A DNA stretch of 64,000 bases, taken from Bacteroidota bacterium (GTDB lineage Bacteria; Bacteroidota; Bacteroidia; Flavobacteriales; Flavobacteriaceae). The position numbers and the translations under genes were made by a program. The stretch spans positions 1 through 64,000 of the forward strand of contig CANFJB010000004.1 in the NCBI GenBank assembly GCA_947447375.1. Direction: 5' to 3'. Positions 43,642-53,386 of the stretch are shown in pieces; position 1 is the first letter of the stretch, and each line of letters begins with the position of its first letter. The notes below the pieces were generated by a model. The model was not told the origin of the DNA. It saw only the letters and a list, made by a program, of their open reading frames with translations, and ran no database searches.

Positions 43642-46137
43642 ATGAAAAAACCGAGTTCAATACTGCTGTTAATTTTCTTCTGTTTTACACAAATATCATT
43701 TGGACAACAACCTGTAAAACCCAATTCAGCAGTCATTTATAACCAAATTGAAAAGCTAAATTTCTTAGGATCGGTATTGTATATTGCCGCACATCCCGAC
43801 GATGAAAACACCAGATTAATATCTTATTTGTCCAATGAGAAAATGGCCAGAACCGGTTATTTATCATTAACACGCGGTGATGGAGGACAGAATTTAATTG
43901 GTCCCGAATTACGTGAACAGTTGGGTGTGATTCGAACACAAGAATTGCTTGAAGCAAGAAAAATTGATGGAGGGGAACAATTTTTTTCTCGCGCTAATGA
44001 TTTTGGATACTCTAAAAACCCTGACGAAACGCTGCAAATTTGGAATAAAGACCAAGTTTTAAGCGATGTAGTTTGGGCAATTAGAAAATTCCAACCCGAT
44101 GTGATTATCAATCGTTTTGATCATCGTTCTCCGGGGACAACCCACGGGCACCATACCGCTTCTGCCCTATTGAGTGTAGAAAGTTTTGATTTAGCCAACA
44201 ATGTAAATGTATTCCCAAATCAATTAAAATGGGTTAAACCTTGGCAACCAAAAAGACATTTTTTTAATACATCATGGTGGTTTTATGGCAGTAAAGAAAA
44301 ATTTGATGCCGCTGATAAAACTAATTTATCTTCTTTACAAATAGGTGTTTATTATCCTACAATTGGGAAATCAAATCAAGAAATTGCGGCTTTAAGTAGA
44401 AGTAGTCATGAATCACAAGGATTTGGAAGTACCGGAAGTCGTGGGGAAGAAATAGAATATTTAGAATTTCTAAAAGGGACTTCGTTAAACGATAAGAACA
44501 ATATTTTTGATGGAATAGATACTACTTGGAATCGTGTGAAAGGCGGAACTGCTGTTGGCGAATTAATACAAAAAATAGTAAAAGAATACGATTTCAAAAA
44601 CCCATCATTAAGCATTCCGAATTTGGTGAAAGCCTATTCGATGGCTCAATTATTGGATGACGAACATTGGAAAACAATTAAATCCGATGAAATAAAAAAG
44701 GTAATTACTGCTTGTTCAGGTTTGTACCTTGAAGGTGTGGCTGAAAATCAAACAGCAACTCCAAATAGTACTTTAAATGTAAAAATTGAAGTAATAAACA
44801 GAAGTTTAAATTCAATGGTTCTTAAGAGTATTGTCTCCATGCCAGAAGGAAAAAACACGAATATTAATAGCGAATTAAAAAATAACATTGCTATAAATAA
44901 TAATCTTACAATTCAATTACCAGAAACGGTAAACTATACCAATCCTTATTGGTTAAACCAAAAAGGAACTGTTGGAATGTATACTGTAAACGAACAACAA
45001 AACATTGGATTTGCTGATGTAATTAGAGAAGTTAAATTGGTATTTAATATTGAAATTAATGGAATTACGATTCCTTTTGAGCGAAATGTAATTTATAAAT
45101 ACAACGATCCTACCAAAGGAGAAATTTACAATCCGTTGGATATTGTTCCTGAAATAACAACCTCAATAATCGATAAAGTCGCCTTATTTAATTCGGGTAA
45201 ATCAAAAACGATTGGAGTTAAGATTAAAGCTGGAAAAGAAGCAGCGAGTGGAATTTTGAAATTGGACCTTCCTGCAAATTGGAAAGTGAATCCGAACGAA
45301 ATCTCATTTGCCTTGAGCAAAAAAGGGGAAGAACAAATTGTGAATTTTGAAGTATTTCCTCCGAAAAATGCAGATGAAATTACAGCAAAAGCAGTTGCGA
45401 TTATTAATGGGAAAATATTTGATAGAGAGCAAATTAATATTAATTACGAGCATATTTCAAAGCAACAAATACTAAGAACCTCAGAGGCAAAATTCATTAA
45501 ATTGGACATCAAAACGGGTAATCAAAAAATCGCTTATTTAATGGGTGCAGGCGATGAAGTTCCAAAAAGTTTAAAACAAATGGGATATGAAGTTACAGAA
45601 ATTAATCCGATTGAAATTTCGAAAGAAAAACTGGCTAATTTTGATGTTTTGATAACAGGAATTAGAGCTTACAATACCGTTAAAGAACTAAAATTTAAGC
45701 AAGAAATTCTTTTGGATTTTGTGAAAGAAGGGAAAACCATGATCGTTCAATACAATACAACGGATGAATTAGTGACTAAAAATATTGCACCTTTTCCTTT
45801 GAAAATTTCTAGGGACCGCGTAACAGAGGAAAATGCAGCAATTCGATTTTTAGTTCCCGAACATCCTGTTTTAAATTATCCTAACAAAATTACTTCTAAA
45901 GATTTTGAGGGTTGGAAACAAGAACAAGGATTGTATTATCCAAATGAATTTGACGCTGCTTTCACTCCTATTCTATCTTCAAATGACAAAGGGGAAACTC
46001 CTAAAAATGGCGCATTATTGATCGCCAAATACGGAAAAGGAAATTACATTTATACGGGTTTGAGCTTTTTTAGAGAATTACCAGAAGGAGTTTCTGGAGC
46101 GTACCGATTGATTTCTAACTTAATTTCAATAAAGTAG
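43642..46137 (+). CDS. Exported PIG-L family deacetylase-like protein
   Basis: An 831-residue protein with signal peptide MKKPSSILLLIFFCFTQISFG. The N-terminal domain (about 45-300) is LmbE/PIG-L: the zinc motif AAHPDDEN (H51, D53, D54), LSLTRGDGGQNLIG, and the later metal-ligand segment HRSPGTTHGHHTASALL. The family removes acetyl groups from N-acetylglucosamine-type sugars. The C-terminal 500 residues are beta-sandwich-like and end in a glutamine-amidotransferase-like fold (FDVLITGIRAYNTVKELKFKQEILLDFVKEGKTMIVQYNT). The start is set at 43642 (ATG at 43630 is possible) because the promoter box covers 43607-43614. A 35-residue membrane protein and a sodium symporter follow without gaps, suggesting uptake of a released sugar. 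Confidence 0.88.
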   Translation: MKKPSSILLLIFFCFTQISFGQQPVKPNSAVIYNQIEKLNFLGSVLYIAAHPDDENTRLISYLSNEKMARTGYLSLTRGDGGQNLIGPELREQLGVIRTQELLEARKIDGGEQFFSRANDFGYSKNPDETLQIWNKDQVLSDVVWAIRKFQPDVIINRFDHRSPGTTHGHHTASALLSVESFDLANNVNVFPNQLKWVKPWQPKRHFFNTSWWFYGSKEKFDAADKTNLSSLQIGVYYPTIGKSNQEIAALSRSSHESQGFGSTGSRGEEIEYLEFLKGTSLNDKNNIFDGIDTTWNRVKGGTAVGELIQKIVKEYDFKNPSLSIPNLVKAYSMAQLLDDEHWKTIKSDEIKKVITACSGLYLEGVAENQTATPNSTLNVKIEVINRSLNSMVLKSIVSMPEGKNTNINSELKNNIAINNNLTIQLPETVNYTNPYWLNQKGTVGMYTVNEQQNIGFADVIREVKLVFNIEINGITIPFERNVIYKYNDPTKGEIYNPLDIVPEITTSIIDKVALFNSGKSKTIGVKIKAGKEAASGILKLDLPANWKVNPNEISFALSKKGEEQIVNFEVFPPKNADEITAKAVAIINGKIFDREQININYEHISKQQILRTSEAKFIKLDIKTGNQKIAYLMGAGDEVPKSLKQMGYEVTEINPIEISKEKLANFDVLITGIRAYNTVKELKFKQEILLDFVKEGKTMIVQYNTTDELVTKNIAPFPLKISRDRVTEENAAIRFLVPEHPVLNYPNKITSKDFEGWKQEQGLYYPNEFDAAFTPILSSNDKGETPKNGALLIAKYGKGNYIYTGLSFFRELPEGVSGAYRLISNLISIK

Positions 46138-46139
46138 TA

Positions 46140-46247
46140 ATGAGTGAAAATGAGAATAAATTGTGGAAGAAAAATTACACTTGGGTGTTGATTGCAAATG
46201 CGATTTACATCATATTTTACTTTATTATTATGCAACTATTTTCCTAA
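46140..46247 (+). CDS. 35-residue single-span membrane protein
   Basis: A short gene starting MSENENKLWKKNYTWVLIAN and ending FIIMQLFS. A charged N-terminus precedes one hydrophobic span (WVLIANAIYIIFYFIIM), predicted N-in by the lysines. It begins 2 bases after the PIG-L stop and ends 3 bases before the symporter ATG, which is translation-coupled spacing. Small one-span partners encoded just before sodium:solute symporters are known in other bacteria (for example for acetate and pantothenate carriers), so an accessory subunit is a sensible inference. It is too short for most gene callers. Confidence 0.68.
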   Translation: MSENENKLWKKNYTWVLIANAIYIIFYFIIMQLFS

Positions 46248-46250
46248 AAT

Positions 46251-47960
46251 ATGCAACAAATTGATTGGATAATACTCGTAATCACCCTTCTTTTCATCGT
46301 TATTTATGGTGTTTGGAAAACAAAAGGCAGTACTAAAAATGTAAAAGATTACATTTTAGGAAACAATGAAACTCCGTGGTGGACGGTTGGACTTTCGGTG
46401 ATGGCAACTCAGGCGAGCGCGATTACTTTCCTTTCTACACCTGGTCAAGCGTACCATGACGGAATGGGATTTGTACAGGTTTATTTTGGTTTACCGTTTG
46501 CAATGGTGGTAATTAGCATGACTTTCATTCCCATTTATCACAGGCTGAAAGTATTTACAGCCTACGAATATTTAGAACAACGATTTGACTTAAAAACGCG
46601 TTCTTTAGCCTCAATTTTATTTTTGGTGCAACGAGGTTTAGGAACTGGAATTACCATTTATGCTCCTTCTATTATTCTATCAACGATATTAGGTTGGAAT
46701 TTAACGCAATTGAATATTATCATTGGTACATTGGTCATAATTTACACTTTTTCGGGCGGTACTAAAGCGGTAAACGTGACGCAAAAACACCAAATGTTTG
46801 TAATAATGTTTGGTATGATTTTAACTTTTTTCTTAATCTTACATTTATTACCAAACGATATGACTTTTGGAAATGCGCTTCATATTGCTGGTGCAAATGA
46901 CAAAATGAATATCGTAGATTTCTCATTTGACCCTGAAACTCGTTATACTTTTTGGAGTGGAATTACTGGAGGATTTTTCCTAGCACTCTCCTATTTTGGT
47001 ACCGATCAATCCCAAGTAGGTCGTTATTTATCGGGAAAATCAATAAAAGAAAGCCAAATGGGATTGATTATGAATGGATTTCTAAAAGTCCCAATGCAGT
47101 TCTTTATCTTGCTTATTGGGGTGATGGTTTTTGTGTTTTTCCAATTCAATCCCGTTCCGTTAAATTTCAATCCAAATAATAAAATCGTAATTGAAAAGTC
47201 TATTTACAAAGAAGAATATCAGAATTTAGAAAAACAACTTTCTGATTTATCTGAAGAAAAAAAGGAGTTTAACCTTTTGTATATTGATCATTTGAATCAG
47301 AATTACGATAATCCGATTCTGAGAAAAAAACTTACTGCTTTGTCCAATAAAGAAAATGATTTGAGAGATCAGGCGAAAGAATTAATTTCAAAAGCAGATC
47401 CAAAAGCAGAAACAAACGATAAAGATTATGTTTTTATTAATTTCATTTTAAATTATTTACCGAAAGGATTAATCGGACTTTTATTAGCGGTAATTTTATC
47501 TGCCGCCATGTCGTCAACAGCTTCAGGTTTAACCGCATTGGCATCTACAACGGCAATTGACATTTATAAACGAAATTTAAAAGAAGAAAAATCGGATAAA
47601 CATTATGTAAATGCCACCAAGGTTTTTACAGTGTTTTGGGGAATTGTAGCAATTCTTTTTGCTTGTATAGGAACTTTATTTGAGAATTTAATTCAGCTCG
47701 TAAATATTATTGGATCTATTTTCTACGGAACTGTTCTAGGGATTTTCTTGGTTGGTTTTTACATCAAATACATTCGTGCAAAAGCCATTTTCTGGGGAGC
47801 AATTGTCACACAGTTAATGATATTCTATATTTTCTACTTGGATATTGTGAGTTTCCTTTGGTTGAATTTTATTGGCGCAATAATGACTATTATAATTGCA
47901 ACTTTGCTTCAGTTCTTTCTTTTTAGAAACCAAAAAGAAGCTTTAGAAAGTATTGAATAA
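46251..47960 (+). CDS. Sodium:solute symporter (SSS family)
   Basis: A 569-residue inner-membrane carrier with about 13 spans. Family features: the first span QQIDWIILVITLLFIVIYGVW, then YILGNNETPWWTVGLSVMATQASAITFLSTPGQAYHDG (conserved sodium-site region), and AVILSAAMSSTASGLTALASTTAIDIYKR (second sodium-site serines). A hydrophilic coiled-coil-like insertion of about 75 residues (about 310-385; EEYQNLEKQLSDLSEEKKEF) is extra compared with typical members and seems characteristic of the Bacteroidetes type. The substrate is likely a sugar or sugar derivative given the PIG-L protein in the same operon; this is inference. Confidence 0.92.
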   Translation: MQQIDWIILVITLLFIVIYGVWKTKGSTKNVKDYILGNNETPWWTVGLSVMATQASAITFLSTPGQAYHDGMGFVQVYFGLPFAMVVISMTFIPIYHRLKVFTAYEYLEQRFDLKTRSLASILFLVQRGLGTGITIYAPSIILSTILGWNLTQLNIIIGTLVIIYTFSGGTKAVNVTQKHQMFVIMFGMILTFFLILHLLPNDMTFGNALHIAGANDKMNIVDFSFDPETRYTFWSGITGGFFLALSYFGTDQSQVGRYLSGKSIKESQMGLIMNGFLKVPMQFFILLIGVMVFVFFQFNPVPLNFNPNNKIVIEKSIYKEEYQNLEKQLSDLSEEKKEFNLLYIDHLNQNYDNPILRKKLTALSNKENDLRDQAKELISKADPKAETNDKDYVFINFILNYLPKGLIGLLLAVILSAAMSSTASGLTALASTTAIDIYKRNLKEEKSDKHYVNATKVFTVFWGIVAILFACIGTLFENLIQLVNIIGSIFYGTVLGIFLVGFYIKYIRAKAIFWGAIVTQLMIFYIFYLDIVSFLWLNFIGAIMTIIIATLLQFFLFRNQKEALESIE

Positions 47961-47967
47961 TAATAAT

Positions 47968-48612
47968 TTAAGGAGATAATCGATCTATTTTCCAAGAAAA
48001 ATCATCTTGCAATTGGTATCTAATTCGGTCATGAAGTCGGTTTGGACGACCTTGCCAAAATTCAACTTCAACAGGTTTAATTAGGAAACCTCCCCAAAAT
48101 TCTGGTCGCATGATATCCTTACCTTGGTAATCCAATTCCATTTGTTTTAATTTATCTTCTAATGTTGATCGTGACGGAATTACCTCACTTTGATTGGAAA
48201 CTATGGCACCTAATTTACTTCCGTCAGGTCTAGAATCAAAGTAACCATCGGAAATATTGGTTGGTGTTTTTTCGGCGATACCTTTAATAATAACTTGACG
48301 TTCCAATGAATGCCAAAAAAATGACAGACAAACATTTGGATTATTGGTGATTGCTTTTCCTTTCTCGGAGTTATAATTGGTGTAAAAAATAAATCCTTCT
48401 TCAGAGTATTTTTTCAATAATACGACCCTCGATTTAGGAAATCCATCCAATCCAATTGTCGAAACCGTCATCGCGTTTACCTCATCTATTCCACCAAAAT
48501 CTTCCACTTCATGAAACCATTTGTGAAACAAATTAATAGGATCTTCTGGAATTGAAGTTTCCAAAAGGGCACTCTTCTCATATGATTTTCGGTAATCGCT
48601 TAAATCTTCCAT
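47968..48612 (-). CDS. pdxH: Pyridoxamine 5-phosphate oxidase
   Basis: A 214-residue FMN enzyme making pyridoxal phosphate from PNP or PMP. Motifs: DGFPKSRVVLLKKYSEEGFIFYTNYNSEKGK (FMN), LSFFWHSLERQVIIKG, YFDSRPDGSKLGAIVSNQSEVIPS, and the C-terminal substrate-binding FWQGRPNRLHDRIRY with final WKIDRLSP. The length and motif order are standard. It ends 8 bases from the convergent symporter gene; 78 bases separate it from rnz upstream on the same strand. Confidence 0.97.
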   Translation of the reverse strand: MEDLSDYRKSYEKSALLETSIPEDPINLFHKWFHEVEDFGGIDEVNAMTVSTIGLDGFPKSRVVLLKKYSEEGFIFYTNYNSEKGKAITNNPNVCLSFFWHSLERQVIIKGIAEKTPTNISDGYFDSRPDGSKLGAIVSNQSEVIPSRSTLEDKLKQMELDYQGKDIMRPEFWGGFLIKPVEVEFWQGRPNRLHDRIRYQLQDDFSWKIDRLSP

Positions 48613-48690
48613 TGAATGTAATTTAGATTTTAGATAGTAGATTTTAGAAATTGATTCTAAAATAATGAATCTAAAATAATTGATTTATTT

Positions 48691-49596
48691 TTAAAACTCA
48701 AAACTTTTTCCATCATCTGCCAAAAGCACTTCTGGGAAAATGGTTAGCGCTTCTTCTTTAAACAAATTGATAGTATCGTATCGAGTAGAATAATGTCCTA
48801 ATATCAATTGTTTTACATTGGCTTTCAAAGCAATTTTTGCAGCTTGTTTGGCTGTACAATGCATTGTTTTATGAGCCAATTGCTCTTCTGAATCTAGAAA
48901 TGTAGATTCATGATACAAGACATCCACATTTTCAATTATCGGAATTATGTCTTCATTATAAGCGGTATCGGAACAAAAAGCATAACTTTTAGTTGGAATT
49001 GGGTCAAAGGTCAATTTTTCGTTTTCAATCACCCGACCGTCATCTAAAGTTATGTCTTTACCATTTTTTATTTTCTGATAATAACAAGTTTCTATTTCGA
49101 AGTTTTGAACCGCATCCATATTTAATTTACGATCTCCAACTTTTTCTTGGAATAAGAATCCATTAGTGTAAACTCTATGTTTCAAGGGAATTGTTTTCAC
49201 AAATACTTTGTCGTCTTCGTAAATAATTTCACTTTTATCTGAATTCAATTCATGAAAATACAAACCGTAATTTGTCCATGAATTGGATAATTTTAACTGT
49301 AATTTGATTACTTCTTCTATTCCTTTTGGTCCATAAATATGCAAATCGGTGGTTCTATTCAACAACATAAAAGTAGAAACCAAACCCACTAAACCATAAA
49401 AATGATCGCCATGTAAATGAGAAATAAATATGTGATTAATTTTAGAAAAACGAATTTTATTCTTTCGCAATTGAACCTGCGTTCCTTCACCACAATCAAT
49501 TAGAAAAAGACGATTTCTGATTTCTAAAACTTGCGAAGTTGGATTAGTAATTGTTCGTGGTGTTGCAGCATAGCAACCAAGTACAGTTAGATTCAA
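48691..49596 (-). CDS. rnz: Ribonuclease Z
   Basis: A 301-residue zinc endonuclease that trims tRNA 3-prime ends. The metallo-beta-lactamase core begins MNLTVLGCYAATPRTITNPTSQVLEI; the metal motif is HIFISHLHGDHFYGL; other ligands appear in AFCSDTAYNEDI, LYHESTF and ILGHYSTRYDT. The flexible arm lies around 150-200. The length is normal for the short form. It lies 68 bases after the STAS-like gene on the same strand, at the end of the pyrR-pyrB cluster. Confidence 0.96.
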   Translation of the reverse strand: MNLTVLGCYAATPRTITNPTSQVLEIRNRLFLIDCGEGTQVQLRKNKIRFSKINHIFISHLHGDHFYGLVGLVSTFMLLNRTTDLHIYGPKGIEEVIKLQLKLSNSWTNYGLYFHELNSDKSEIIYEDDKVFVKTIPLKHRVYTNGFLFQEKVGDRKLNMDAVQNFEIETCYYQKIKNGKDITLDDGRVIENEKLTFDPIPTKSYAFCSDTAYNEDIIPIIENVDVLYHESTFLDSEEQLAHKTMHCTAKQAAKIALKANVKQLILGHYSTRYDTINLFKEEALTIFPEVLLADDGKSFEF

Positions 49597-49664
49597 TTTT
49601 GAGTTTATTCGTTAATTTGGTAATTCGTAAAAAGTAGTTTGTTTTCGATGAAACAATTACACTT

Positions 49665-49997
49665 CTAAAATCCTAAATCTCTTTCAATTTCGTCCATATC
49701 AATAATATCGTGGGCTTCTAAAACGGAAGGAACAACAACTAATGATTTAGGAACAGCATTAAAATCGATGTTTTCAGCAACAATGACAAACGATTTTTTT
49801 CCTTTACAATGCATTTTAGACATTTCAGTAAAAGCTTTGATAGATTGAATTGAAATTGATTTATCGTGAGTTACATCCAAAATCAAATTCTGGTTTTTAT
49901 AACTTTCGTGTTGGTTGGTGATATTATCTAAAAATAATTGGAAATCTCCCTGAGTATCTTTTAAAACTGTGGTGTGTCCTTTTACAAGTACTTTCAT
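49665..49997 (-). CDS. STAS-like conserved protein
   Basis: A 110-residue protein starting MKVLVKGHTTVLKDTQGDFQLFLDNI. The alternation of strands and helices, with LILDVTHDKSISIQSIKAFTEMSKMHCKGKKSFVIVAE, looks like a STAS/anti-sigma-antagonist fold, but the phosphorylatable-serine motif is not clear. It is sometimes named after ribonuclease Z in databases because of its place next to rnz; it has no nuclease motif. Its ATG directly abuts the pyrB stop codon (49997/49998), so the two are translated together. Role unknown. Confidence 0.7.
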   Translation of the reverse strand: MKVLVKGHTTVLKDTQGDFQLFLDNITNQHESYKNQNLILDVTHDKSISIQSIKAFTEMSKMHCKGKKSFVIVAENIDFNAVPKSLVVVPSVLEAHDIIDMDEIERDLGF

Positions 49998-50924
49998 TTA
50001 TTGAATTTTTGAAGCCAGTAAATAGATTACAGCCATTCGAACCGCCACTCCATTTTCCACTTGATTTAATATCAACGATTGATTAGAATCGGCAACTTCA
50101 GAAGTAATTTCAACTCCTCGGTTTATTGGCCCAGGATGCATAATTACGATCTCTTTATTTATTGAATCCAACAAGGTTTTATCCAATCCATATTGTTGGG
50201 CGTATTCTCTAGTTGAAGGGAAAAAATTTACATCCATTCGTTCGTTTTGAACTCTTAGCATGTTAGCTAAATCACACCATTCCAATGCTTTGCGTAAATT
50301 TGGTTCTACCTTTACTCCAAGTGACTCAATGTGTCTCGGTATAAGCGTTTTTGGACCGCAAACTTTCACTTCTGCACCTTGCATTTGCAAAGCATAGATA
50401 TTTGAAAGCGCTACACGAGAGTGCAAAATATCGCCAACAATCACAACTTTTTTACCTGCAACTTCTCCTAGTTTTTCTCGAATCGAATAACTGTCTAAAA
50501 GAGCTTGTGTTGGATGTTCGTGTGCTCCATCTCCAGCGTTAATAATACTCGCTTTTACATTTTGAGATAAAAAGTGGGCTGCGCCAGGATTAGCATGTCG
50601 CATTACTACCATATCCACTTTCATAGAAAGGATATTGTTTACTGTATCAACTAGGGTTTCTCCTTTTTTTACTGAGGATTGAGCGGCAGAAAAACTAATT
50701 ACATCAGCAGAAAGTCTTTTTTGAGCTAATTCAAATGATAATTTAGTTCTGGTGCTATTTTCGAAGAATATATTAGCAATTGTAATGTCGCGCAAGGAAG
50801 GAACTTTCTTAATTGGGCGATTGATTACTTCTTTAAAATGATCGGCGGTTTCAAAAATAAGGTCAATATCATTTATGTTGATATTTTTAATTCCTAATAA
50901 ATGATTTACACTTAATTCGCTCAT
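49998..50924 (-). CDS. pyrB: Aspartate carbamoyltransferase catalytic chain
   Basis: A 308-residue enzyme joining carbamoyl phosphate and aspartate, the first committed step of pyrimidine synthesis. The carbamoyl-phosphate site is FFENSTRTKLSFE, followed by SSVKKGETLVDTV, GDGAHEHPTQALLDSYSI and the aspartate-side MHPGPINRGVEI. The regulatory chain gene pyrI is not beside it, so the trimer alone may be active. It lies 11 bases after pyrR and is part of the same transcript. Confidence 0.97.
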   Translation of the reverse strand: MSELSVNHLLGIKNININDIDLIFETADHFKEVINRPIKKVPSLRDITIANIFFENSTRTKLSFELAQKRLSADVISFSAAQSSVKKGETLVDTVNNILSMKVDMVVMRHANPGAAHFLSQNVKASIINAGDGAHEHPTQALLDSYSIREKLGEVAGKKVVIVGDILHSRVALSNIYALQMQGAEVKVCGPKTLIPRHIESLGVKVEPNLRKALEWCDLANMLRVQNERMDVNFFPSTREYAQQYGLDKTLLDSINKEIVIMHPGPINRGVEITSEVADSNQSLILNQVENGVAVRMAVIYLLASKIQ

Positions 50925-50935
50925 TTTTATACTAT

Positions 50936-51484
50936 TTATTTACTATTTGTTGGTATTAAATACACTGCATCTTCGCCATCTTGCTCGTTCCAGCATACCT
51001 TTACTTTTTCATCATTAATCGCGTCTACTTGACGACCACGGTAATCAGGTTGAATCGGTAAGTCACGACTAAATCTACGATCAATTAACGTTAAAAGCTC
51101 AATAGATGCTGGTCTTCCGAAAGATTGAACTGCAGTTAATGCCGCACGGATACTTCTTCCTGTGTACAAAACATCATCTATAAAAATTACTTTTTTATTT
51201 TCAACTAAAAAATCAATTTGGGTTTTATTTGCTTCTAATTGTTTGTCGTTTCTTCTGAAATCATCTCTAAAAAAGGTAATATCCAAATACCCTAAAAGGA
51301 TATTAGAAATTTTGTATTCGTTTTCTAAAAGTGATTTTAATCTTTCTGCCAAAAAAGTTCCACGAGGCTGAATACCAATAAGAATAGTTTCTGAAAAATC
51401 TAAATGTTTTTCAATCAATTGACAAGCCAAACGATGAAGAATGATATTGACTTCTTTGGAAGTAAGCAATATTTTTTGACTCAT
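50936..51484 (-). CDS. pyrR: PyrR regulator / uracil phosphoribosyltransferase
   Basis: A 182-residue PRTase-fold protein. The PRPP motif is KKVIFIDDVLYTGRSIRAALTAV; the segment GYLDITFFRDDFRR and the end VDAINDEKVKVCWNEQDGEDAVYLIP are typical of PyrR. It starts at MSQKILLTSKEVNII (51484); a TATATTTG box at 51509-51516 gives a leader of about 20 bases. Such a short leader leaves no room for a PyrR-controlled attenuator before pyrR, so it may act mainly as a uracil phosphoribosyltransferase or on another site. Confidence 0.93.
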   Translation of the reverse strand: MSQKILLTSKEVNIILHRLACQLIEKHLDFSETILIGIQPRGTFLAERLKSLLENEYKISNILLGYLDITFFRDDFRRNDKQLEANKTQIDFLVENKKVIFIDDVLYTGRSIRAALTAVQSFGRPASIELLTLIDRRFSRDLPIQPDYRGRQVDAINDEKVKVCWNEQDGEDAVYLIPTNSK

Positions 51485-51508
51485 ATTGAAGATTTTTGTT
51501 TGGTTATG

Positions 51509-51516
51509 CAAATATA
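51509..51516 (-). promoter_or_regulatory. -7 box TATATTTG for the pyrR-pyrB unit
   Basis: Exact TAnnTTTG on the minus strand, 24 bases before the pyrR start at 51484. Confidence 0.6.
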
Positions 51517-51587
51517 TAATTTTTTTATAGATTTTAACATCGATTGAATAAGAACTGAAAAATATTTTAATTCATTTACTATCAAAA

Positions 51588-51612
51588 AAAACTCCCGATT
51601 TCTCGAGAGTTT
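51588..51612 (-). terminator. Terminator of the ABC-F gene
   Basis: AAACTC.CGA, loop, TCG.GAGTTT with one mismatch; the minus-strand product ends in a run of seven U. Confidence 0.75.
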
Positions 51613-51623
51613 GCTATTATTAA

Positions 51624-53324
<1,701 letters not shown>

Positions 53325-53367
53325 TTAATTTAACTAACTATTAACACCTAAATTGAATTGGTCTAAA

Positions 53368-53375
53368 TATTTTTG
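53368..53375 (+). promoter_or_regulatory. -7 box TATTTTTG for the thioredoxin-fold lipoprotein
   Basis: Exact TAnnTTTG. It lies 11 bases before the ATG at 53387 and 23 before the one at 53399, which favours the latter as the true start. Confidence 0.5.
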
Positions 53376-53386
53376 TAAGTATTGCA

